DNA from: Ardenticatenaceae bacterium
GTDB lineage: Bacteria; Chloroflexota; Anaerolineae; Promineifilales; Promineifilaceae
NCBI GenBank assembly: GCA_020634415.1
Contig: JACKBT010000018.1
Location: forward strand, 42,442 to 106,441
Length of the DNA stretch: 64,000 nt
Reading direction: 5' to 3'
The notes under the pieces were generated by a model that saw only the letters and a program-made list of their open reading frames with translations, made no database searches and was not told where the DNA came from. The first letter of the stretch is position 1. Each line of letters opens with the position of its first letter. Shown here one piece after another: positions 25,826-34,100 of this stretch. The position numbers were made by a program, and so were the translations under genes.

Positions 25826-26309
25826 TTTCGAGCTGGGTATCGCCGATTTGCACGGTAATGGTTTCGCCACGCTTGATGAGGCCACCGGAGTTGATGATGT
25901 GGTAGCTGTAGGTAACGGCCGTATGCAAATCAAAGTCGTGCCCGCTGTGCCGCGTAAAAAAGAGCCTAGCCCCTGTATCAGCATCAATAATCAGCGGCGG
26001 TTTGTCCTCATCATGAACCACCACCGCCTTATCAGGGTCTATGACCTGATAACGAATGTCAATCATGCCGCCAGCGGCCGTAATTGCCACCAACGTCAAC
26101 CGGATACCGGTAGCCTCGGTAAATTCAGTTTGGGGCATCTCGGCCACACTGGTAATTTGGGGGGCAAAAAGAGCCGACCCAAATTGGGAAACCAACATCC
26201 AAACAGCTAAAACGGCCAGCAAAACCAGGCCAGCCAGTGTCAATTTTTTTGAAGCGTCCCTTGAGGGTTCAAGGGGCTGTGTAGGTCTCAAGCCAATTTC
26301 TTCAGTCAT
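25809..26309 (-). CDS. Membrane-anchored protein of unknown function
   Basis: This 166-residue protein has a short cytoplasmic N-terminus, one hydrophobic helix (LAGLVLLAVLAVWMLVSQF) and an extracytoplasmic beta-rich domain containing AAGGMIDIRYQVIDPDKA, HDEDKPP and FFTRHSGHDFDLH. The His/Asp content could support metal binding, which is only a suggestion. The ATG follows AGGA. It sits between the cupredoxin genes and the CopC genes, overlapping the latter, so a role in copper delivery or cupredoxin maturation is plausible. No family was recognised. Confidence 0.6.
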   Translation of the reverse strand: MTEEIGLRPTQPLEPSRDASKKLTLAGLVLLAVLAVWMLVSQFGSALFAPQITSVAEMPQTEFTEATGIRLTLVAITAAGGMIDIRYQVIDPDKAVVVHDEDKPPLIIDADTGARLFFTRHSGHDFDLHTAVTYSYHIINSGGLIKRGETITVQIGDTQLENVPVQ

Positions 26310-26408
26310 ATGATCCTGATGAGGGCCAGGTAAAGAGAGAGGTGAGGTTGGGCGATGGCAGGGATGTCAGCGTCCAACCCCATCTCTTTGGCCTGGTGTG
26401 CCGAACCG

Positions 26409-28349
26409 CTAATCGTGCAAACTGATGTTGCTAAAGAGGCTCTCAGCATTGGGTGAGGCCACGTCATGATCGTTGGCGAAGGTGACATAGAGCATGTTGC
26501 CGGTGAAGAAGGTGCCAACGGGAATGGTTACATGCACGGTTCCATCGCCATTGGTGTAGGTGTTGTAGTCTTGAATGCCCCAGGTCTGTGTGCCGTAGAG
26601 TTGGAAGGTTTGGGCGGGGTTAACGGCCGTATCCACCGTATCCAAGCCAATGCCATGTATATCGCCTTCCGCCGTGCTAGAGAAATCAAACTCCAACACG
26701 GTACTGGCGGTTACATTGTAGGCCAGGGCAAGCTTGCGCCAGCCGTTGCCCACAATGTGCAGGGTCTCGCTGCCACCCCCGGCAATGGTGGCAATAGCCG
26801 AGCCAGGGACATTTTGCGCCCCTCCATAATCTTGCACCAGATAGCCCGTGCCATCCACTTGCAGCAAGGGCTGCTCGTAAACTTGCACATTGCGGAAGAG
26901 GCTTTCACCAATGGGGCCAGCATCATTATCGTTGGCGAAGAATAGATAATTCATCGCGCCGGAATAGAATTGGCCTACATACACGGTGTAATGCTTCCAG
27001 CCAGGCGCACTGCCTGCGTAATCATTGTAGGTGCCAAAGCCCCAGCTTTGTGTGCCGTAGAGCTGGAATCCCTGAATGGGATTGTTGATGGTGTCATCTG
27101 TGTCAAAGCCGATGGCGTGAATTTCCGTTTCGGCACTGCTCATAAAGTCAAATTCCATAACGGTATGAGGGGTGACGTTGTAGGGGAAATCTATGCGCTT
27201 CCAGGTGTTGCCTGCAAGTTGCAGGGTGCTGCCATTGTCGGCAATGGTGGCTGTGCCGCCAGCATCCTGGCTGCCGCCGTAGCCGCTGAGGGTGTAGTCG
27301 TTGAAGTTGAGGCCCTCTTGCACTTCGATGAAGGTCATCATGCCGCCGCCGGGTAGGTAATGCCCGGCTCCGGGCAGGCCGTTGGTGAGGTGCAGTTGGC
27401 GGTTGTAGAGGGGCATTTGGCTGCCGCCGGCATCGCTGGGAATGGTGAGGCGGGTATCGGCCGTTTGCCCAGAGGCCACCGTAATCGCCACCACATCATA
27501 GCCATAGTTGAGGTCGTAGCCGTCGGTGGCTACCACCTGTTGGTGTGCGCCTAACAGGGTCATGGTGTGATGGATGGAGCCTGCGTTTAGGTAACGTAAC
27601 AGGAGGGTGCTGTCGGGGTCGGCGGTGATAACGGCCGTATCAGGGTATGCCTTGCCATTTATGAGCCAATACTTTGGCACGTAATCCAGGCGATTAAAGT
27701 TAGCCGGATCAGCATTGAGTGCAGGATCAATCTCACTTAACACCAGCACCTCTTCCTGATCATAATTGACGGTGGCCGCCTGCACCACAAAAGCCCCGTA
27801 GATGCCCATCGGCACTTGCACGGCGGCGTTCAAGCCCGCTTCATACAAATGTGTGCCTGGTTCACCCGCAGTGAAGGAGTAGGTTGCAGAGCCGCCGGGG
27901 GCCGCGCCTGTGGTGTCGGCGGGCACAGCCTGCCCAGGAAAGCTGAGGGCAACGGGTTCTGTCAGGCTGTTGTAGAGGGTAATGTTGACCGAACCGCCTT
28001 CTTCCACTGCCAAAACCGGGCCAGGCAACTGCGCCGGGCCAGCCATATTGCAGTCTCCTACGGCCAATCCCCAAATCGTTACCGATTCGCCATCGGGCAT
28101 GGATACCGAACCCACTTTGGCGCAGAGGTCAATGGTTAGGTTGGCCACCAGAGAGGTGTTCTCCACCGTTTCGGCACGGGGGTTATTGGGGGCGGCGGCC
28201 ACTTCGCGGGGCTGGCTGAGCGGGGCGAATTGTGGGTTGATGAAGCTGAGGCCAGCTAATAAAACCACCCCAAGGGCCAACGAGAGAGCAATTTGCAGCC
28301 CATATAGTTTAACTTTTTTGGTAATCATGGTTCGTGTCTCGTTATTCAT
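26409..28349 (-). CDS. Secreted degenerate multicopper-oxidase-like protein with two C-terminal beta domains
   Basis: This 646-residue protein has a signal anchor, then a two-cupredoxin region similar to multicopper oxidases (about residues 50-340). The copper ligands are mostly gone: the usual YHxH segment reads THLYEAGLNAAVQVPMG, and only SIHHTM with GAHQ remains near the second domain. It then carries two tandem repeats of about 145 residues (QLYGTQSWGFGTYNDYAG and QLYGTQTWGIQDYNTYTN) resembling carbohydrate-binding jelly-roll modules. It probably acts as a structural or ligand-binding surface protein rather than an oxidase. The ATG at 28349 follows GGGAGG. It lies 17 bp after the upstream cupredoxin gene. 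Confidence 0.78.
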   Translation of the reverse strand: MNNETRTMITKKVKLYGLQIALSLALGVVLLAGLSFINPQFAPLSQPREVAAAPNNPRAETVENTSLVANLTIDLCAKVGSVSMPDGESVTIWGLAVGDCNMAGPAQLPGPVLAVEEGGSVNITLYNSLTEPVALSFPGQAVPADTTGAAPGGSATYSFTAGEPGTHLYEAGLNAAVQVPMGIYGAFVVQAATVNYDQEEVLVLSEIDPALNADPANFNRLDYVPKYWLINGKAYPDTAVITADPDSTLLLRYLNAGSIHHTMTLLGAHQQVVATDGYDLNYGYDVVAITVASGQTADTRLTIPSDAGGSQMPLYNRQLHLTNGLPGAGHYLPGGGMMTFIEVQEGLNFNDYTLSGYGGSQDAGGTATIADNGSTLQLAGNTWKRIDFPYNVTPHTVMEFDFMSSAETEIHAIGFDTDDTINNPIQGFQLYGTQSWGFGTYNDYAGSAPGWKHYTVYVGQFYSGAMNYLFFANDNDAGPIGESLFRNVQVYEQPLLQVDGTGYLVQDYGGAQNVPGSAIATIAGGGSETLHIVGNGWRKLALAYNVTASTVLEFDFSSTAEGDIHGIGLDTVDTAVNPAQTFQLYGTQTWGIQDYNTYTNGDGTVHVTIPVGTFFTGNMLYVTFANDHDVASPNAESLFSNISLHD

Positions 28350-28366
28350 AGTGATCCTCCCTGTGA

Positions 28367-29686
28367 TCATTGACAACCGCCGAGGGGTTCAATCCTCCAC
28401 AAGGTCAACATGCCACCGAAGCCTTCGTCGAAGTTTTGCACTTCGTTGAGGGCGTGGCTGTGCCAGGGGAAGTAGATTTCGCCACACTCGTTGTAGGGGA
28501 TGGCCCAGGCTAATCGATCTTCTTGTTCGCCCAGATAGGGGCTGCCGCTGAAGAAGCCGTCCTCAAAATCTACTTTGTTGAACAGCCCAGGGAAGCTGAC
28601 GCCTTCGGGGCTTTCGGGTATGGGATTTGAGCTGGAGCTGAAGGGGTTGGGGTTGGACAGGTCGCCACTGCCGAGGTTGCGCCAGGTGACGAGCAGATCG
28701 TAGGTTTGCCCGGAGCCAACGGTGCGGGTAAAGCCTTCAAAGGAGAGGTCTTCGCCGCCAGAGCCTTGCAGTAAACGGCCGTCTTGCGCGATGATCCGCA
28801 GGTGATTGCCGTGTGGGTGGAAGGGGTGGTTCTCCAGGCCCGCATTGGCATAACGAATAAGGGCCGGATGGGGGTTTTGCGTCTCGTCATAGGGCTGAAT
28901 GGTGACCATGGAGCCGTAGGGCTGGTTGGGCAGCCAGGGAACGCCATTGCCGTAGAGGGTGTCGGGGTTGGAACGGCCGTTAATCGTCCAATAGCGATCA
29001 TGCCGTCCCGTCACATCAAACTCGTCACCCCGCTCCACTGCCTGGTGCAATTCCGGGTCAACCTCATGCAGCAGCAGCAAATATTCATAATCTGGGTGGT
29101 AACGGGTAGCGGGATCATCATAAGCATAATACTCATCCCCATTCACCACCGGCGGCCGCACCACCAGCGCCCCAAACAGACCCATCTCAATCTGCTTCTG
29201 CGGCATTGTGCCGCTTTCATACAGATAGGTGCCGGGATCGCTGGCAACAAACGAATAGGTGGCCGTGCCGCCAGAGGGCGCCGCTTCGGCCGTAAACAGC
29301 CCCGTCCCGCCATCACCAGATGCCGAGACATTCATTTGTCCGGGGAAGACGATGGAAACAGGTTCCGCTAAATGATTCGTCAGATTCACAGTTACCGTGT
29401 CACCGACGTGAACACACAATGTCGGGCCAGGATATTGGAAGGCCCCGCCGCTGTCGCTGTCGGCAAAGCCCCAAAAGTAGATGGAGTTGCCATCAGGGAA
29501 GGTGGCATAGCCATCTGTTGTTTCCAGGTTAAAGGTTGGGCCGTCGGTGCAAACGATGGTGCTCAGATGGGAGGCATCCACGCGCTGCACCCGACTGCCA
29601 ACAACGATTACCAGGAGGAAGGCCATGAGAACGCCTGCCAGCAACAGAAGTCCCGATCTTGTCTTGAAAGTTGCTATTTTTGCCAT
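28367..29686 (-). CDS. Secreted multicopper-oxidase-like protein with altered type-1 copper site
   Basis: This 439-residue cupredoxin-fold protein has an N-terminal signal anchor (LLLLAGVLMAFLLVIVV). Domain 1 lacks the usual HWHG and YHSH ligands (it reads SIVFPGQM and GTYLYESG). Domain 3 keeps HPFHPHGNH, which matches the conserved HPFHLHGH motif. The C-terminal segment reads PWHSHALNEVQ where active enzymes have HCHxxxH, so the electron-transfer cysteine is a serine. It is therefore unlikely to be a normal four-copper oxidase, though some metal may still bind. AGGAG precedes the ATG at 29686. It is the middle member of three consecutive cupredoxin genes. Confidence 0.82.
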   Translation of the reverse strand: MAKIATFKTRSGLLLLAGVLMAFLLVIVVGSRVQRVDASHLSTIVCTDGPTFNLETTDGYATFPDGNSIYFWGFADSDSGGAFQYPGPTLCVHVGDTVTVNLTNHLAEPVSIVFPGQMNVSASGDGGTGLFTAEAAPSGGTATYSFVASDPGTYLYESGTMPQKQIEMGLFGALVVRPPVVNGDEYYAYDDPATRYHPDYEYLLLLHEVDPELHQAVERGDEFDVTGRHDRYWTINGRSNPDTLYGNGVPWLPNQPYGSMVTIQPYDETQNPHPALIRYANAGLENHPFHPHGNHLRIIAQDGRLLQGSGGEDLSFEGFTRTVGSGQTYDLLVTWRNLGSGDLSNPNPFSSSSNPIPESPEGVSFPGLFNKVDFEDGFFSGSPYLGEQEDRLAWAIPYNECGEIYFPWHSHALNEVQNFDEGFGGMLTLWRIEPLGGCQ

Positions 29687-29743
29687 AGTTGCTTCTCCTT
29701 GTTAGCTCGGATTTGGCCGCAGGGCTAAATCCGCAGCGGGACA

Positions 29744-31105
29744 TTAGAACGTCTGGTTGGGTGTTGATTGATCCGGCAAGAGGTCATCGTAGACACGAAC
29801 TTCGGTCATCATGCCCCCCATGCCGGGCGCGTAGCCATTGTTGTTTAGCTTCTGGAAGCTGCGATTTTTGAAGGTGTAAACGTTGTAATCGCCAACGGTG
29901 TCTGTGCCAGCCACAGCGGATGGATCAAAAGCGGGGGCTTCAAAGATGATGTCGCGTGCCTCGCCTGGCCCAATGTAGATGCTGTTGGTGTAGTAGCTGA
30001 GGTCAACCATGTTGACACCGGAGCCGTTGCGTAAGAGGGCGGCATCGTGGCCGACAACTTTCATGGGGATACCGGCCATTTGCATGGTGTGTTGTTCGTA
30101 ACCGAGGTGGGCAAGGCGCAAGGCGATTTTTTCACCGGGGTTGGCCTGAATGAGGGAGGAGATGGGTTGGTGGGGCAGGAATGGGTGTATGTTGGGTTTT
30201 ATGGTGTCGGGGTAGGAACGGCCGTTAATCACCCAATAATTCGGCTTATAATCCGACCAGACAAACTCCTGCACATTTTCCAGATTATCATGCGGCCGCG
30301 TATCCACCTCATTCAACAACAAGCAGTACTCCCGATCATACGCCGTTGAGCCATCACCATCGTTATAGAGGTATTTACCCGGCCCACCACCGGGGTTACT
30401 GCCTGTGGCTGGATACCCGGTTGCATTTTGAATAGGCCGGACAAACACCACCCCATCCATACCCATTTGCACATGCTCCGTATCCTCAAAATGGCAGTGG
30501 TACATAAACGTGCCGGGATTTAGTGGTTTGTAAAAGTAAGGGAAATTGCGTCCCACTGGCACCGAGATAGAGGTCTCTGGCACACCATCGAACACGGAAA
30601 CCGGATTACGGAACCCGTGCCAGTGAATGGTGTGGGCATCATCCAGGTCGGGGCGTACTACCAAACCTAAATTGGTTAAGGTGACAAAGACATCATCGCC
30701 TTCCAACACATCAATGATGGGGGCACTGTGCTGCACCAGCCCTTTGTGGGTATTAATGGCCTCATTAATAGAGTCGCTGGTACTCATATCTACAAAGCCA
30801 AATACATACACCTCGCGGAACCCGGCCGGATACTCGCTGGGGTCTGCCGGTAAACGGATGTAACCATCTGTAGCTCCCAGCCGGATGCTTGTGCCGTTGA
30901 CGACTAAGGCACTGGGGCTGGCATCGGGTTCAACCTCTGCCTGTCCCCAGATTTGCTGCAGCCTATCGGCATTTGCCAACGCACCGGCCGTACCTAACAC
31001 CAATGCCCCGCCGCCAGCCAAGCCTAATCGTAAAAAAGTGCGCCGACTCATCCGAGACTTTTCTTCTTTACTGTTTCTTGTGTCGTTTTTGTTATTCATA
31101 TTCAT
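29744..31105 (-). CDS. Tat-exported multicopper oxidase family protein
   Basis: This 453-residue protein has a twin-arginine signal (SRRTFLRLG). Domain 1 carries IHWHGF and YHCHFEDTEHVQMG, which supply a type-1 Cys-His-Met-like site plus trinuclear-type His pairs. The second cupredoxin region has only YEQHTMQMAG where several His would be expected, and the C-terminus ends MGGMMTEVRVY without HCH. The type-1 site in domain 1 resembles two-domain oxidases or copper nitrite reductases. Activity on oxygen is uncertain; an electron-transfer role is possible. The ATG at 31105 follows AGGAG. A 13-bp hairpin lies just upstream, between it and the giant surface-protein gene. Confidence 0.85.
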   Translation of the reverse strand: MNMNNKNDTRNSKEEKSRMSRRTFLRLGLAGGGALVLGTAGALANADRLQQIWGQAEVEPDASPSALVVNGTSIRLGATDGYIRLPADPSEYPAGFREVYVFGFVDMSTSDSINEAINTHKGLVQHSAPIIDVLEGDDVFVTLTNLGLVVRPDLDDAHTIHWHGFRNPVSVFDGVPETSISVPVGRNFPYFYKPLNPGTFMYHCHFEDTEHVQMGMDGVVFVRPIQNATGYPATGSNPGGGPGKYLYNDGDGSTAYDREYCLLLNEVDTRPHDNLENVQEFVWSDYKPNYWVINGRSYPDTIKPNIHPFLPHQPISSLIQANPGEKIALRLAHLGYEQHTMQMAGIPMKVVGHDAALLRNGSGVNMVDLSYYTNSIYIGPGEARDIIFEAPAFDPSAVAGTDTVGDYNVYTFKNRSFQKLNNNGYAPGMGGMMTEVRVYDDLLPDQSTPNQTF

Positions 31106-31129
31106 TGAATATCTCCTAGGCATAGGGAG

Positions 31130-31164
31130 GATTCGGGGCTGACAAGCTCTATCAGCCCCGAATC
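31130..31164 (-). promoter_or_regulatory. Intercistronic hairpin between giant protein and oxidase genes
   Basis: A perfect 13-bp inverted repeat (31130-31142 with 31152-31164) leaves a 9-nt loop. It sits between the stop of the 1769-residue gene and the ribosome site of the oxidase gene. No T-run follows on the minus strand, so it is more likely an RNA stability or processing element, or a weak terminator, than a strong terminator. Confidence 0.6.
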
Positions 31165-31179
31165 CCGCTGATGCGTTAC

Positions 31180-34100
31180 TTAGGGCACATTGCCGCCGCC
31201 GAAGTCGTCAATGCGAGCATTGCCGGCCCCGCTGTTGGTGGTGCCGATGAACCCGACACCAATATCACCGCCGCCAGCCGTATAAGGCCAGGCTCCGGCG
31301 ATATTGGTGCTGCCGATGAGTGTGCCATTCTTGTAAACATTGACGGTTCCGTCGGCCAATGTGCGGGCACCGAATTGGTCGCCTACACCGAAGCTAACGC
31401 CGTTAAGCGTGTCTTGCTGCTGCCAGGCACCGCCATCTTTGGTCCAGATTTCCACCTGGCTGTTGGGGTAGTCATACAGCACTTCGATCAGGTTGGGGCC
31501 TGTATCTTTGAGGATTAAGCCTTGCTCGTCTGCCAGTGTGCTGACATCGGTGAAGGTGAAGAACACTTCTTGGTCAGGCCCGAACCCAGAGGGCAGGATA
31601 TCCCAGGTGACTTCGGCAAAAGCGCCAGTGCGTATTTGTAGGGTGTTGGCATTGATGCGGTAACTGGCGGGTGGATTGGTGTCATGCCAGTTGAGGCCAA
31701 GAATGTTATTGTTGGCTCGATTGAAGTCGTCGAGGATGCTGGTGGCGGGGAAGGGAACGGCCGTTACGCCACCAGGGAACTCGTCCGCACCAATCTCATA
31801 ACCACCATCTTGTGGCCGAACCTGATCATCAAAATCAGCATTGGGGGCACTGACAGTAGAGAGGCTGGTAATGCCTGCGTCTATGGCCGGTGAGCCAAAG
31901 TCAAGATGATAATCACCCGGCAGCGTGCCAGTAATGTAATTGGTCACAAACACGACCGAGATGAAGGTAAGCTCATTGTTAAAGGCCACTGCATCCAGGT
32001 CACTGGCATAGGCATCTACAAAGAGTGGGTCGCCATCGGCCGTTAAGTGATTACTGGCATCTCCCGTCAAAGAGCCGCCGCCAAAAACTTCCGTGTCAAA
32101 CACCACACCACCTGGCGGCAGCAGCCCCACACCCAGCGTAAACGTGTAAGCAACATTATGCCAAATAATATTGTTAAACATTACTGGATCAGGGAAGCCT
32201 GGAGCGGATGCGCCTGGCCCAACTTCCGTTTCCAGAAAGTCGCTAAAGCCAATGCTGTAGGGTTCAGCCACAATGCCAGCCGCGTGTGCCAGCTTATCAC
32301 TATCTTCGGCCGTTGCCGTCGTCGCGTTATTGGCAACCGTGTTATTCACCACCGTCACCGCAGACGCATCATCCAACGAAATACCGCCGCCCAAGTCCGT
32401 AGAAACATTGTTAACGATCATATTGTTCGTAATATCAATGTCATAATCCCAGGGCTGCAACAAGCGAATCGCACCACCATCATCATTAGCCAGATTGGCC
32501 TGGAAGAGGTTGTTATACACAGCCACATTACCAGAGCCAGTTGTAAACGGCGTTCCCGGATCACCTGGATTCACCACACACTGCCCAGCCACAATAGCCG
32601 CACAGCCAACCTGCTCACCCGCAATCATCAAGCCACCACCTTCATCAAAGGAGGAGTTGTAGTAGATGCGATTATGATGGATGCTGCTGTTGGTGCTCAA
32701 CCCAAAGTGGGAGATACCGCCGCCATACTCGCCGGAGTAATTGCCACAGATATCGTTGTGGTCTAATTCATAATTATCAGCCCCATTATAGATACCTACA
32801 GCCCCGGCACGGCTAATGCCACCGTTATTCAGGATACGGTTATGATGGATGCGGATATTGTCGTTGTTGTTGTCACCCGCATAGGGCTGGCCGACCACAA
32901 TGGCCCCACCCAAGTTGCCACCATTGCTCTGGATGATGTTGTTGCTGATGACCGCATAGGCACCATTGGCTTCCACATACAGGCCGCCACCAATGTCTTG
33001 TTCATCACGAGAATTGGCAATTCTAAACCCATCAAGAACAGGATGTGACCCACTGGAATATGCGCCAGGGGCAACACCATTGATGACGACCGCCTGCGTG
33101 CTAAAGCGCATATCCAACACACTGCCACCAGAGCCAAGCCCGTCTAGCGCACCAGGGCCATACCCTTGCACCCAAACAGCCTTGTTGATGGTAATGTCCT
33201 CATAGTAAGCGCCCGAACCTGGCCGCACAATCACCAGAGAACCTGGGGCAGCAGCATCAATCGCCTCTTGAATCGTCGTCCAGGGTCTGCCAGAATTGCC
33301 ATTGCTGGTGCCATTGCTGCCATCATAGGTGTCATCCACCCATTCCACTGGCGGGTTATAAGAGCCGCCGCCCTGACGAAGGTGCATGGTGACACCGGAA
33401 GGGCTGACTTGGCCGTTGTTGCTTTCCACAAGCAACTGCTGTGGCCCTAGCGGATTGTCTGTAGCATTGAAACGGATTTCCGTATCACTCCAACTGTTGA
33501 TGTCCGCGCCAAAGTAGGCCACATTGCCCACCGTGACCTTACCCGGCGTATTGCCGAACCCCTTGCCATTGACGATGATAAGCTGAGATGGCGTGCGGCG
33601 AGGATCATTGACGAAGTGAATTTCAGGGGCATCATCCGGTAAGCCGCATTGCGCTGGCTGGTTATAACCACCAGGGGTTTCGTTGAGGGTGGTGATAGCA
33701 AAGGTGGCAACATCAGCATAAGTTGTTTTGCCCGGCCACACATCGAACTGGAAGGTTAATGTCTGGTAGTTGGGATTGAAGTTTGGTGTGGGGTTGCCCG
33801 GATCACCAGGGTCGTTGACGATGACTTTGTAGATGGCGGGGCAAACACCAGCGGGAATGGGACAGTTGGCACTGTAGGTTGAAGGCACTAATACTTCAAA
33901 GATGCCATTGATGTCGGAATTGGCCATAGCGACGAGGCGGCCGGTGAAGTCACGAATGCCGACAGGGGTGTTGGGGATGCCACGCTTTTCGCCGTAGTAA
34001 ATACGGTTGGGATCGGTCTCTATATTGAGATCGTCAAGGGCAAACCCATAGATGCGGCCGGGAATAGGTACGACCTCGCCCGGCTCAAAGTCTGGCAAGA

